A DNA stretch of 64,000 nt from the NCBI GenBank assembly GCA_019671005.1, contig CM033738.1, positions 18,316,202-18,380,201 on the forward strand, given 5' to 3'. The DNA comes from Hibiscus mutabilis (taxonomy: Eukaryota; Streptophyta; Magnoliopsida; Malvales; Malvaceae). A program made the position numbers and the translations under genes. Each line of letters starts with the position of its first letter. Position 1 is the first letter of the stretch. The notes under the pieces were generated by a model. The model was not told the origin of the DNA. It made no database searches and saw only the letters and a list, made by a program, of their open reading frames with translations. Of this stretch, positions 45,844 to 59,658 are shown piece after piece.

Positions 45844-48800
45844 ATATTTTAACTCATAAAATTTTATTTAATCTTATTTTGAGGTCGTTTTGTTGGGTTT
45901 TAAGGCATGCATGTCTAAATGGGCTTTACTGTGGACCCGTTGGAATTTTAACCGAGTAAAAATTTCTAAAAATGAGGTTAAGCAATAAAATCATGTTCAA
46001 AACCCATAACTTCATATTTTAATTCATAAAATATGATTTAATCGTATTTTTTGTCCGTTTTGTTGGAGTTTAAGACGTGAATGTCTAAATAGGCTTTATA
46101 GTGGACACTGTGGAATTTTAACCGAGTAAAAAGTTTTTAAAATCATGTTAAGCTATATAATCATATTCAAAATCCCATAACCAAATATTTTAACTCATAA
46201 AATTTGATTTAATCTTAATTTGGGGTCGATTTGTTGGGTTTAAGGCGTAAAAATGAGGTTAAGCTGTATAATCATGTTCAAAAGCCCATAACTAACTATT
46301 ATAAGTCAAAAATGTGATTTTATCTTATTTTTTAGCCTTTTTGTTGGGGTTTAAGGCGTGCATGTCTAAATGTGCTTTATTGTGGACCCATTGGAATTTT
46401 AACCGAGTAAAAAGTTCTAAAACTGAATTTAAGTTGTATAATCATGTTCAACAACCCATAACTAAATATTTTAATTCATAAAATTTGATCTAATCTTATT
46501 TTGCGGCCATTTTGTAGGTTTTTAAGACGTGCATGTCTAAAAGGGCTTTACGGTGGACCCATTGAAATTTAAATGAGTAAAAATTTCTAAAAAAGAGGTT
46601 AAGCTATATAATCATGTTCAAAACCCATAACTAAGTATTTTAATTCATAAAATTTGATTTAATCTTATTTTTCGTCCGTTTTGTTGGAGTTTAAGGTGTG
46701 AATGTCTAAATGAGCTTTATAGTGGACACGTAGGAATTTTAACCGAGTAAAAAGTTCTTAAAATGATGTTAAGCTATATAATCATATTCAAAAGCCCATA
46801 ATCAAATATTTTAACTCATAAAATTTAATTTAATCTTGTTTTTGTTGGGTTTAAGGCATGCATGTCTAAATAGACTTTACAGTAGACCCGTTGGAATTTT
46901 ATCTGTGTAAAAATTTCTGAAAATGAGGTTAAGCTATATAATCATGTTCAAAAGACCATAAATAAATATTTTAAGTCATAAAATATGATTTAATATTATT
47001 TTTCGGCCTTTTTGTTGGGGTTTAAGGCGTGCATATCTAGATGGGCTTTACAGTGGACCTGTTGAAATTTTAACAGTGTAAAAAGTTCTAAAATTGAGGT
47101 TAAACTGTATAATCATATTCAAAAGCCCATTAATAAATATTTTAAATCATAAAATTGATTTAATCTTATTTTGCGACCATTTTGTTAGGGTATAAGCCGT
47201 GTATTTCTAAATCGGCTTGACAGTGGACCCGTTGCAATTTTAACAGAGTAAAAAGTTTAAAATTGAGGTTAACGTATATAATAATGTTCAAAAGCCCATA
47301 ACTAAATATTTTAATTCTTCAAATTTGATTTAATCTTATTATGCAGCTTTTTTGTTGGGGTAAAGAATGGACCGTTGAAATTTTAACCGAGTAAAAAGTT
47401 CTCAAATTATGGTTAGGCTATATAATAATAATCAAAAGCCTATATCAAATATTTCAACTCATAAAATTTTATTTAATCTTATTTTGAGGTCGTTTTGTTG
47501 GTTTTAAGGCGTGCATGTATAAATGGGCTTTATAGTGGACCCGTTGAAATTTTAAGCGAGTAAAAATTTCCAAAATTGAGGTTAAGTTGTGTAATCATGT
47601 TCAAAAGCCCAGAGCTAAATATTATAAGCCATAAAATGTGATTTAATCTTATTTTCCGGCTGTTTTGTTGGGGTTTTAGGCGTTTACGTCTAAATGTGCT
47701 TTAGTGTGGTCCCGTTGGAATTTTAACCGAGTAAAAAGTTCTAAAATTGAGGTTAAGCTGTATAATCATGTTCAAAAGCCCATAACTAAATATTTTAATT
47801 CATAAAATATGATTCAATCTTGTTTTTGTCCATTTTGTTGGGTTTTAAGGCGTGCATGTCTAAATGGGCTTTATAGTGGGCCCATTAGAATTTTAACCGA
47901 ATAAAAATCTCTAAAAATGAGGTTAAGCTATATAATCATGTTCAAAAGCTCATAACTAAATATTTTAATTCATTAAATTTGATTTAATCTTATTTTGAGG
48001 CCATTTTGTTGGGTTTTAAAGTGTGCATGTCTAAATGGGCTTTACAGTGGACCCGTTAAAATTTTAACTGAGTAAAAAGTTCTAAAATTGAGGTTAAGCT
48101 GTATAATCATGTTCAAAAGTCCATAATCAAATTTGCCAGCTCATAAAATTTGATTTAATCTTATTTTGTGGGCGTTTTGTTGGGTTTAAGGCGCACATGT
48201 CTAAATGGGCTTTATAATGGACCCGTTGGAATTTTAAATGAGTAATTTTTTTTGAAAATGAGGTTAAGCTATAAAATCATGTTCAAAATCACATAAATAA
48301 ATATTTTAATTCATAAATTTTGATTTAATCTTATTTTTCCTCCATTTTGTTGGGGTTTAAACCGTGCTTGTCTAAATGATTTTATAGTGGACCCGTTGGA
48401 ATTTTAACCGAGTGAAAAGTTCTAAAATCGAGGTTAAGCTCTATAATAATTTTCAAAATCCCATAAATAAATAATTTAATTCATAAAATTAGATTTAATA
48501 TTATTTTTCGGCCATTTTGTCGGGGTTTAAGGCGTGCATGTCTAAATGGGCTTTACAGTGGACCCATTGGAATTTTAATTATGTAAAAAGTTTTAAAATT
48601 GAGGTTAAGCTCTATAATCATATAAAAAACAATAATTAAATATTTTATCTCATAAAATTTGATTTAATCTTACTTTTGGGCGTTTTGTTGGGTTTAAGGC
48701 GTGCATGTCTAAATGAGCTTTTTAGTGGACCTATTGGAATTTTATCAAAGTAAATTTTTTTTGAAAATGATGTTAAGCTATATAATCAAGTTTAAAAGCC

Positions 48801-51800
48801 CATAAATAAATATTTTAAGTCATAAAATGTGATTTAATCTTATTTTTTGACCTTTTTGTTGGGGTTTAAGGCGTGCATGTTTAAATGGGCTTTAAAGTGG
48901 ACCCGTTGAAATTTTAACCGAGTGAAAAGTTTTAAAATTGGGGTTAAGATGTATACTCAAAATCAAAAGCCCATAATCAAATATTTTAACTCATAAAGTT
49001 TTATTCAATCTTATTTTGTGGCCGTTTGGCTGGGTTTAAGGCGTGCATGTCTAAATGAGCTTTCAAGTGGACCCGTTGGAATTTTAACCGAGTAAAGATT
49101 TCTAAAAATGAGGTTAAGCTATGTAATCATGTTAGAAAGCCCATAACGAAATATTTTAATTCATAAAAAGTGATTTAATCTTATTTTTCGGCCTTCTTGT
49201 TGGGGTTCAAGGCGTGCATGTGGAAATGTGCTTTACAGTAGACCTGTTGGAATTTTAACCGAGTAAAAAGTCTTATATTTCCGGCCTTTTTGTTGGGGTT
49301 TAAGGCGTTCATGTCTAGATAAGCTTTACAATGGACCCGTTGGAATTTTAATCGAGTAAAAAGTTCTAAAATTGAGGTTAAGCTATATAATCATAATCAA
49401 AATCCCATAATCAAATATGTTAGCTCATAAAATTTGATTTAACCTTATTCTGTGGGCATTTTGTTGGGTTTAAGGCGTGCTTGTCTAAATGGGCTTTATA
49501 GTGGACCAGTTGGAATTTTAACTAGGTAAAAAATTATGAAAATGAGGTTAAGCTATATAATCATGTTCAAAAGCACACAAATAAATATTTTAATTTATAA
49601 AATTTGATTTAATATTATTTTTCGTCTGTTTTGTTGGGGTTTAAGGTATGCATGTCTAAATGGGCTTTATAGTGGACCCGTTGGAATTTTAACCTAGTAA
49701 AAAGTTCTGAAATTTAAGTTAAGAAGTATAATCATGCTGAAAATCCCATAATTAAATATTTTAATTAATAAAATTTGATTTAATCTTATTTTTCGGCCAT
49801 TTTGTCAGGGTTTAAGGCGTGCATGTCTAAATGGGCTTTACAGTGGACCCATTGAAATTTTAACCGAGAAAAACTTCTAAAATTGAGGTTAATGTGTATA
49901 ATCATGTTCAAAATCCCATAACTAAATATTTTAATTCTAAACACTTTATTTAATCGTATTTTTCGGTCATTTTGTCGGTGTTTAAGGCGTGCATGTCTAA
50001 ATGGGCTTTATTGTGGAACCGTTGGAATTTTAACCGAGTAAAAAGTTCTGGAAATGAGGTTAAGCTATATAATCATATTCAACAGCCCATAATCAAATAT
50101 ATTTAACTCATAAAATTTGATTTAATCTTATTTTGTGGCCGTTTTGTTGGGTTTAAGGCATGTATAAATGGGCATTATAGTGGACCCGATGGAATTTTAA
50201 CCGAGTAAAAATTTCTATAAATGAGGTTAAGCTATATAATCATGTTCAATAGCCCATAAATAAAAATTTTAAGTCATAAAATGTGATTTAATCTTATTTT
50301 TCAGTCTTTTTATTGGGGTTTAAGGGCGTGCATGTCTAAATGGGCTTTATAGTGGACCCGTTGGAATTTTAACCGAGTAAAAACTTCTAAAATTGAGGTT
50401 AATGTGTATAATCATGTTCAAAATCCCATAACTAAATATTTTAATTCTAAAAACTTTATTTAATCTTATTTTTCGGTCATTTTGTCAGTGTTTAAGGCGT
50501 GCATGTCTAAATGGGCTTTATAGTGGAACCGTTGGAATTTTAACCGAGTAAAATTTTTTGGAAATGAGGTTAAGCTATATAATCATATTCAACAGCTCAT
50601 AATCAAATATTTTAACTCATAAAATTTGATTTAATCTTATTTTGTGGCCGTTTTGTTGGGTTTAAGGCGTGCATGTCTAAATGGGCATTATAATGGACCC
50701 GATGGAATTTTAACTAAGTAAAAATTTCTATAAATGAGGCTAAGCTATATAATCATGTTCAATAGCCCATAAATAAATATTTTAAGTCACAAAATGTGAT
50801 TTAATCTTATTTTTCGGCCTTTTTGTTGGGGTTTAAGGCGTGCATGTCTAAATAGGCTTTACGGTGGACCCGTTGTAATTTTAACAGAGTAAAAAGTTCT
50901 AAAATTGGTGTTAAGCTATATAATCATAAGCAAAAGCCCATAATCAAATATTTTAACTCATAAAATTTATTTAATCTTATTTTGTGGCCGTTTTGCTGGG
51001 TTTAAGGCGTGCATGTCTAAATGGGCTTTATAGTGTACCGTTGGAATTTTAACCGAGTAAAAATTTCTAAAATTGATGTTAAGCTATATAATCATGTTCA
51101 AAAACGCATAACTAAATATTTTAATTCATAAAATGTGATTTAATCTTATTATTCGTCCGTTTTGTTGGAGTTTAAGGCGTGAAAGTCTAATTGGGCTTTA
51201 TAGTAGTCACGTTGGAATTTTAACCGAGTAAAAAGTTCCTAAAATGAGGTTAAGCTATATAATCATATTCAAAAGCCCATAACCAAATATTTTAACTCAT
51301 AAAATATGATTTAATCTTAATATGTGGTCGATTTTTTGGGTTTTTGGCGTGCATGTCTAAATTCGCTTTATAGTGAACCCGTTGGAATTTTAACTGAGTA
51401 AAAATTTCTGAAAATAAGGTTAAGCTATATAATAATGTTAAAAAACCCATAACTAAATATTTTAATTCGTAAAATGTGATTTAATCTTATTTTTTGGCCA
51501 TTTTGTTGGGGTTTAAGGCGTGCATGTCTAGATAGGCTGTATAGTGGACCCATTGGAATTTTAACCGAGTAAAAAGTTCTAAAATTGAGGTTAAGCTATA
51601 TAACCTTAATCAAAATCTCATAATCAAATATTTTAACACATAAAGTTTGATTTAATCTTATTTTATGGTCGTTTTGTTGGGTCTAATGAGTGCATGTTTA
51701 AATGGGCTTTAAAGTGGACCCGTTGGAATTTTAACTGAGTAAAAATTTTTGAAAAATGAGGTTAAGCTATAGAATCATGTTGAAAATCCCATAAATAAAT

Positions 51801-54800
51801 ATTTTACGTCATAAAATATGATTTAACCTGATTTTTTAGCTGACTTGTTGGGGTTTAAAGCGTGCATGTCTTAATGGGCTTTATTGTGGACCCGTTAGAA
51901 TTTTAACCGAGTAAGAAGTTCTAAAATTGAGGTTAAGCTATATAATCATATTCAAAAGCTCATAATCGAATAATCTAACTCATAAAATTTGATTTAATCT
52001 TATTTTGTGGCCATTTTGATGGGGTTTAATGTGCTTTAATCTTAATTTTCGGCCGTTTTGTTGAGGTTTAAGGTGTGCATGTCTAGTTGGGCTTTATAGT
52101 GAACCCGTTGGAATTTTAACGGAGTAAAAAGTTCTAAAATTGAGGTTAATCTATATAATCATAATAAAAATCCCATAATCAAATATGTCAGCTCATAAAA
52201 TTTGATTTAATCTTTTTTTGTGGGCGTTTTGTTGGGGTTTAAGACGTGCTTGTCTAAATGGGCTTCACAGTGGACCCGTTGGAATTTTAAAAAATTCTAA
52301 AATTGAGGTTAATTTGTACAATCATGTTCAAAATCTCATAACTAAATATTTTTATTCATAAAATTTTACTTAATCTTATTTTTCGGTCATTTTGTTGGTG
52401 TTTAAGGCGTGCATGTCTAAATGGGCATTACAGTGGACCCGTTGGAGTTTAAACGAGTAAAAATTTCTAAAATTGAGGTTAAGCTATATAATAATGTTTG
52501 AAAGCCCATAAATAAATATTTTAAGCCATAAAATGTGATTTAATCTTTTTTTTTCCTTTTAGTTGGGGTTTAAGGCATGCATGTCTAAATGGGCTTTACA
52601 ATGGACTCGTTGAAATTTTAATAGAGTAAAAAGTTCAAAAATTGAGGTTAAGATGTATAATCATGTTAAAAAGCCCATAACTAAGTAGTTTAAAACATGA
52701 AATTTGATTTAATCTTATTTTGTGGCCATTTTGTTGGTGGTTAAGGCGTGCATGTCTAAATGGGCTTTACACTGGACCCGTTGGAATTTTAGCCGAGTCA
52801 AAAGTTCTAAAATTGATATTAATCCATATAATCATAACTAAAAGCTGATAATCAAATATTTTAACTCATAGAATTTGATTTAATCTTATTTTGTGCCCGT
52901 TTTGCTAGGTTTAAGGCGTGCATGTCTAAATGGGCTTTATAGTGCACCGTTGAAATTTTAACCGAGTAAAAATTTCTAAAATTGATGTTAAGATATATAA
53001 TCATGTTAATAAACCCATAACTAAATATTTTAAAATGTGATTTAATCTTATTTTCCGCCGTTTTTTGGAGTTTAAGGCGTGAAAGTCTAAATGGGCTTTA
53101 TAGTAGTCACGTTGGAATTTTAACCGAGTAAAAAGTTCTTAAAATGAGGTTAAGCTATATAATCATATTCAAAAGCCCATAACCAAATATTTTAACTCAT
53201 AAAACTTGATTTAATCCTAATTTGTGGTCGATTTGTTGGGTGTAAGGCGAGCATGTCTAAATGGGCTTTATTGTGGACCTGTTGGAATTTTAAGCGAGTA
53301 AAAAATTCTGAAAATAAGGTTAAGCTATATAATCATGTTTAAAAGACCATAGCTAAATATTTTAAGTTATAAAATGTGATTTGATCTTATTTTACGGCCG
53401 TTTTATTGGGGTTTAAGGCATGCATGTCTAAATTGGCTTTATAGTGGACCCGTTGGAATTTTAACCGAGTAAAAAGTTCTAAAATTGAGGTTAAGCTATA
53501 TAATCATATTCAAAAGCTCATAATCAAATAATATAACTCATAAAATTCGATTTAATCTTATTTTGTGGTCGCTTTGCTGGGGTTTAATGCGTGCATGTCT
53601 AAATGGGCTGTATAGTGGCCTCGTTGGAATTTCAACCGAATAAAAATCTCTAAAATGAGGTTAAGCTATATAATCATGTTCAAAAACTCATAAATAAATA
53701 TTTTAATTCATAAAATGTGCTTTAGTCTTAATTTTCAGCCGATTTGTTGCGGTTTAAGGTGTGCATGTCTAGTTGGGCTTTATAGTGGACCCGTTGAAAT
53801 TTTAACGGAATAAAAAGTTCTAAAATTGAGGTTAAGCTATATAATCATAATAAAAAGCCCATAATCAAATATGTCATCTCATAAAATTTGATTTAATCTT
53901 ATTTTGGGCGTTTTGCTGGGGTTTAAGACGTGCATGTCTAAATGGGCTTTACAGTGGACCCGTTGGAATTTTAAAAAATTCTAAAATTGAGGTTAATTTG
54001 TACAATCATGTTCAAAATCTAATAACTAAATATTCTAATTCATAAAATTTTATTTAATCTTATTTTTGGTCATTTTGTTGGTGTTTAAGACGTGCATGTC
54101 TAAATGGGCATTACAGTGGACCCGTTGGAATTTTAACCGAGTAAAAAGTTCTAAAATTGAGGTTAAGCTGTATAATCATATTCAAAATCCCATAATCAAA
54201 TATTTTAACTCATAAAATTTGATTTAATCTTATTTTATGGGCGTTTTGTTAGGTTTTAAGGCGTGCACGTCTAATTGGGCTTTATAGTGGACCCGTTGGT
54301 ATTTTAATCGAGTAAATTTTTTTTTAAATGGGGTTAAGCTATATAATCATGTTCAAAAGCCCAAAAATAAATATTTTAAGTCATAATATGTGATTTAATC
54401 TTATTTTTTGGCCTTTTAGTTAGGGTATAAGGCGTGCATGTCTAGATGGGCTTTACAGTAGACCCGTTGAAATTTTAACAGAGTAAAAGTTCAAAAATTG
54501 AGGTTAAGCTGTATAATCACGTTCAAAATCCCATAACTAAATATTTTAAATCATAAAATTTAATTTATTCTTATTTTGCAGCAATTTTATTTGTGTTTAA
54601 GGCGTGCATTTCTAAATGGGCTTTATAGTGGACCTGTTGAAATTTTAACAGAGTACAACGTTTTAAAATTGAGGTTAAGCTATATAATAATAATTAAAAT
54701 ACCATAATCAAATATTTTAACTCATAAAATTTTATTTAATCATATTTTGTGGCCGTTTTGCTTGGCTTAAGGCGTGCATGTCTAAGTGGCCTTTACAGTA

Positions 54801-55484
54801 TACCCGTTGGAATTTTAACCGAGTGAAAATTTCTAAAAATGAGGTTAAGCTATATAATCATGTCCAAAAGCCCATAAATAAATGATTTAATTCAGAAAAT
54901 TTGATTTAATCTTATTTTGCGGCGATTTTGTTGGGTTTTAAAGTGTGCATGTCTAAATGGGCTTTACAGTGGACCCGTTGGAATTTTAACCGAGTAAAAA
55001 GTTCTAAAATTGAGGTTCAGCTATATAATCATATTCAAAATCCCATAATCAAATATTTTAACTCATAAAATTTGATTTAATCTTATTTTGTGGCCGTTTT
55101 GTTGGGTTTAAGACGTGCATGTCTAAATGGGCTTTATAGTGGACCCTTTCGAATTTTAACCGAGTAAAAATTTCTAAAAAAGAGGTTAAGCTATATAATC
55201 ACGTTCAAAAGCCCATAAAAATATTTTAATTCATAAAATATGATTTAATCTTATTTTTCGGCCTTTCTTGTCTAACCGGGCTACAGTGACCCATTGGAAA
55301 TTTAACCGAGTAAAAAGTTCTAAAATTGAGGTTAAGCTGTACAATCATGTTCAAAAGCCTATAATTAATATTTCTATTCTTAAAATTTGATTTAATATTA
55401 TTTTGCATCCATTTTGTCGGCCGTCTTGTTGGGTTTTAAGCGTGCATGTCAAAATGGTCTTTACAGTGGACCCGTTGGAATTTT
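45805..55484 (+). repeat. Satellite array segment 3 (about 57 monomers)
   Basis: Same satellite and orientation as the other segments, starting right after the duplicated element E end. Includes a 510 bp (3-monomer) repeat in two copies near 49870-50890 and a larger duplicated block (about 51120-52450 versus 53020-54130) with monomer gains and losses. Several shortened monomers occur (e.g. near 46240, 47350, 49270, 52020). Ends in the LINE target ACCCGTTGGAATTTT (55470-55484). Confidence 0.97.
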
Positions 55485-55583
55485 TTTGAAGAAAATTAGG
55501 CCTCGTTAAACCCCCCTAAAGCCACCCGTTGCCCGAAGGCTCCAAGTGAACACCTATGGGGGAAAAAAGAGTACCCATGTATA

Positions 55584-56218
55584 TTAAATTGGATGAGAAG
55601 AAATCTCATTAGTTACAAATGTTTGAATGTAATCAAGATAATTCGTACCAAGTAAAACGGATGACATGGAATAAAGAGCCCTAGTGGCAAGAGTATGAGC
55701 AAAAACATTCACACCTCTAGGTACAAAACGTATACTAAAGTTGACAGTCTCCGCTAAGAGAGAGCGAGCATTGTCAATCAAAGTCGCAAAGTAGATAGAT
55801 TAGGACCCTGCCGGTTGATCTTGTTAGCAATTGTAGCTGAATCCGTTTCAAAGATTAGGTTGGACCCGCCATGATCATGTGCAAAAATGATGCCTGCAAC
55901 TACCGCATGAGCTTCAGCCGCGTCAGCATCCAAGCAGCTACCTAAAGGAAAAGCGAGGCCTCCAAGGATAGCACCATTAGAATTTCTCGCAACAACTCCT
56001 ATAGCAGCAGCTCTTGTGATAGGATCGAAAGCCCCATCCGTGTTAATCTTCAGATCCTCTTCTAGGATGTTGCCAACAAAGTTGCGCAATGGGAGGTTGT
56101 TCTGACTGCCGAGAGGAGGGAGCTTTTGTTGTAGCCTCTGTGTAATCCTGCAAAATGGCCTGATAATTAAGAACCGTAAGCCAAAATGGTTGTAAGTGGT
56201 GGTTATGGATCCAATCAT
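55584..56218 (-). pseudogene. LINE ORF2 C-terminal RNase H domain
   Basis: Two frames (56218-55778 and 55781-55584), shifted near 55780, encode an RNase H. Motifs: LKINTDGAFDP (first Asp), GVVARNSNGAILGG, DAAEAHAVVAG (Glu), LIFETDSATIANKI (Asp), then after the shift FSIRFVPRGVNVFAHTLATRAL. This C-terminal RNase H is typical of many plant L1 LINEs and would remove RNA from the hybrid after target-primed reverse transcription. The N-terminal part of the first frame (about 50 residues) is linker. The reading ends at a stop about 100 bp before the element end. Confidence 0.88.
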
Positions 56219-56700
56219 TACATCTGTTCCACTTGAAAGTCATAAACAAAGCGAATGACTGAAGTGGTAGAGTAGTAGCTCCTTGTTCAATCCATTGTAA
56301 AGGCGTGGCTGTGTTGCTAGAGAAGATGGGATTGGGTAGACCAGGTAGTCGTAAAGCTTCTTTTGCACCTGGACATTCACGCAAAGCATGAAGAGCTGTT
56401 TCTAGGGCCACGTTGCAAAGTGGACATATTCCTGTACCAAGGTTGGCAGCTTGAAGTTTAGTGCCAGTAGGTAATGCATCATGGCCTAATCGCCATCCAA
56501 ATGTTCGTACTTTTGGTAGAACATGTAACTTGGATATAACTTTCCAGATACGGGATGGTTTGTTAATAGGTGTCGGTGGCCTCTGCAATAATGAATAGCC
56601 AGAGCGTACTGAATAGATGCCAGAGTCATGGTTGCTCCATAAAATCGTGTCTTGTTGGTCATTAATGATAGAAACACCTAAGATAGTGTTTGCATCTTCT
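56043..56700 (-). pseudogene. LINE ORF2 zinc-binding linker (zf-RVT-like)
   Basis: Frame 56588-56043 carries KLHVLPKVRTFGWRLGHDAL, then a Cys/His cluster ICPLCNVALETALHALRECP (C-x2-C, H, C), the linker found between RT and RNase H in plant LINE ORF2 proteins. It binds zinc and presumably nucleic acid. The frame shifts to the RNase H frame in the 56218-56043 overlap. Upstream, 56677-56486 in another frame is the preceding linker. Confidence 0.8.
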
Positions 56701-57699
56701 TGATCAAAATAGTTTCGAATCTTTGTGGCATCCTATCTAGGTTGTCCGAGAACCATGAATTCGTGGCAGTAAGTATATAGTTCATCACTAATTTCATAAT
56801 CACCATAAAGCTGAACTGCAGACGAACCACCCTAATTGTCAAGGTGGATTCAGATTTTAGCAAGGCTTGGTAAAGACCTTTCCAGGCAAAGGAAGCTCGA
56901 CGATTAGTCTCAGATTCAATAATATGTCATGAGGGATAGTATTTAGCCTTATAAATCTGTGCAAGCAAATTATTAGGTTCACAAATGAGACGCCATATTT
57001 GTTTTCCAAGCAGTGCGATGTTGAAAAGATGCAAGTCCCAGAAGCCAATGCCACCAGCAAATTTTGGTTGACAAACAGTGTCCCAAAGAATCATATGCCA
57101 ACCTCGTTTATTATTTTTCCCCGATCACCAGTAACGTTGTATGGAAGTTTTCATGTCATTAATGATATTTTGTGGTAGTAGGTAACATGACATCACATAT
57201 TGTGGTAGAGATTGGATAACGGCTTTGATGAAAATCTCTCGTCCACTGAGAGAAAGGAGGTGTTTGTCCCAATGAGACATACGAGAGTTGACCTTATCTC
57301 GTGTGAAGCCAAGGGCTGCAGTTTTATTTTTCCTATTAAGAGAGTTACTCCAAGGTAGATCCCATGATCAACCACTTCCCTAACCTAGATGATAGCATTA
57401 ATAGCTTGCCTATGTACAACCGGTGATCGTGGATTAAAAAATATGGTTGATTTTTTAAAGTTAACAGCTTGCCCAGAGGATTGAGCATAAGTTTTTAGGG
57501 TATTTTTCAGATGTTCTGCTTTTATAGCATTGTTCCTGATGAAAACCATGCAGTCATCCGCAAAAAGAAGATGATTTACTCGAGGCCCATGTCGACTAGC
57601 ACTTAGTCCATGTAGATGTTCATTCTGTTGTTCAGCATTAAGAATCGCTGAAAGACCTTGAGTGCAGAATATGAATAAAAAAGGGGAAATGGGGTCCTC
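56701..57699 (-). pseudogene. LINE ORF2 reverse transcriptase, C-terminal half
   Basis: After the TAG at 57700-57702 homology continues with EDPISPFLFIFCTQGLSA (conserved Gly-Asp-Pro region; first residue lies in the stop), NHLLFADDCMVFI with the catalytic FADD at 57553-57564, and thumb/connection in degenerating frames to about 56700 (GREIFIKAV and related stretches near 57190-57240). Several frames are needed to follow it. FADD is intact, so inactivation is by stops and shifts rather than loss of this motif. Confidence 0.82.
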
Positions 57700-58347
57700 C
57701 TAACGTAGGCCACGTTTTGGTTTGAAAGTCAGTGAAAGGGAGGTATTTACTCTAGCAGTGAAGGAGATAGATGTAATACATCTCATTATTATAGAGACCC
57801 AGTTTGAATTAAAACCCATTTGAAGCATGACCTGTTGGAGGTAAGACCATTCAACTCGGTCGAAAGCCTTTTCCATGTCTAATTTAAGTGTTGCTCCTTG
57901 AAAGAAATATGAATCACCTGTGTTAAGGGAGTGAATGAGTTCGTGTGGAATTAGTATGTTATCATTAATGTTTCTGCCTTTAACAAAGGTAGCTTGGTTA
58001 TCACTGATGCAACAAGGGATGATGGCTTTCATTCGGTTGACCAGAACTTTGGCAAAAGTCTTATAAATGATCGTACATAGACTAATGGGACGTAATTGTC
58101 TCATCGTAGTTGGTTCATTGACTTTGGGTATTAAGATCAAAACTATACGGTTAATTTTCGACATGTTTGCTTTCCCAGAGAGGAGATCTAGACAAAGATT
58201 AATCACATCTTGTCCTACTGTGACCCAGTGTTGCCAATAGAACCCACTTGGTAGTCCATCAATACCAGGAGCTTTCCTTGGATTGATGTCTTGAAACGCG
58301 TTGGTGATTTCTTTCGGTGTAAAGGGTCTTTGCAAAGCTTCATTCAT
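57700..58347 (-). pseudogene. LINE ORF2 reverse transcriptase, N-terminal half
   Basis: 215 codons open. Motifs in order: FTPKEITNAFQDINPRKAPG with IDGLPSGFY, NRIVLILIPK, LRPISLCTIIYKTFAKVLVN, NQATFVKGRNINDNI, LKLDMEKAFDRVEW (first catalytic Asp), then a TAG at 57700-57702 exactly where the conserved Gln of the RQGDP motif is expected, a single-base change. The protein would nick host DNA and copy the LINE RNA from the free 3' end. Start Met is internal to the domain. Confidence 0.92.
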
Positions 58348-59610
58348 AGTAGGAGTAATAGAGGTATTAATATTATTAAGAATTTGAGGTTATACATCAG
58401 GGTTGGATGATGAAAAAAGATTCTGGAAATAGTCAACGACAATTCCCATGATTTCCTTCTCATCATCGTGCCAAATATTATTGTTGTCGAAAAGTCCTTT
58501 TATTTTATTTTTCTTACGCTGTGCATTTGCACGAGCGTGGAAAAGAAAGTAGTTTTATCTCTGTGGGCAAGCCACGTTGTGTGAGACCGTTGTGCCCAAT
58601 AAGCTTCTTGTGTTTCAAGAAGTTGATTAAGCTTAGATTTAGCTGCAAGATAAGATTCTTCCTCAGAATTTGAAGGGCGATGGTGTAGATAGTTGTTAAT
58701 TTGTTTATGTAATTTATTTATTCGGCCTGTGGAAATACATCACTGGTATGATTGCCAGTCGTTAAGGCAAGTTCCAACAACTTGAATTTTGTCAATGGTA
58801 GAGCCATTAGTGGTTGACCAAGTTTCTTGAACAATGGAGATACAGTACTTATTGTTTGCCCAGCAGTTTTCAAACCTAAAAATATGTTCATGCGGTTGGA
58901 GGCGTTGGTTATTGTTATAGTCAGTATCCATGAGTATAAAACAATGGTTAGATTTTGCATGAAAATTAGAAGTGGTGCGGTGCAATGTGTATGAATTAAA
59001 CCAATTTGTGTTGGCGACAAAATGATCAAGACGTTCGAGGATAGTTGGAGTGTTTGGACCTGATTTAGTCCATGTGAACCACCCATTTCTTGGTTTGCAA
59101 TCGTATAAATCATTTCAAGAAAAACAATCTCTAAAATTGTTAATTTGTGACCATGCACGATGACACCCGCCTTGTTTTTCATTATCAGATAGTATTTCAT
59201 TTAAGTCTCCACCTATAAGCCATGGTAAAGATGATGAGGAGCCTAGAGAATCAATTAGTTGCCAAGTTTTGGTTTTTTGGTTTGTTTCTGCTTATCCGTG
59301 AACTCCTGTATAGTGGAATTGGTTGGTATATGTGTGAATGATACTATCAATATGGTGGTCCGAGTACGAAAGAAAATCGATGTTGATTTTATTATTCCAT
59401 AAAAGAGCTAACCTCGAACAAGTTCTTCTTTCAGTAGGTAAACAACCAGAAATACTTAGTATAATACGAAGTCTCTCACAATGGTACTTATTTAACCGAG
59501 TTTCACAAAGGAAAATAGCATCAGGATTTACCTTCATGACAACTCGTTTCAAAGCTTGAACTGCCTGGGCTTTACCAAGACCCTGGCTGTTGAAAAATAA
59601 AATTATCTTT
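58348..59610 (-). pseudogene. LINE ORF2 apurinic-type endonuclease and linker
   Basis: Begins about 59605 with FNSQGLGKAQAVQALKRVV (usual WN.RG start degenerate), then NPDAIFLCETRL (catalytic Glu), LALLWNN, a stop near 59292, PWLIGGDLNEIL (GDLNE at 59196-59210), NGWFTWTKSGPNTPTILERL, and SNHCFILMDTD (58944-58952), where an SDH motif is expected, so the catalytic Asp appears to be Asn. From 58740 to 58348 a linker rich in shifts leads to RT. The endonuclease makes the first-strand nick. Substitution plus stops indicate it is inactive. Confidence 0.85.
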
Positions 59611-59658
59611 TTCCTCGGCGGGGTTGAAGATCAACCACCGCCGGAGAGTTTTTGCTGC

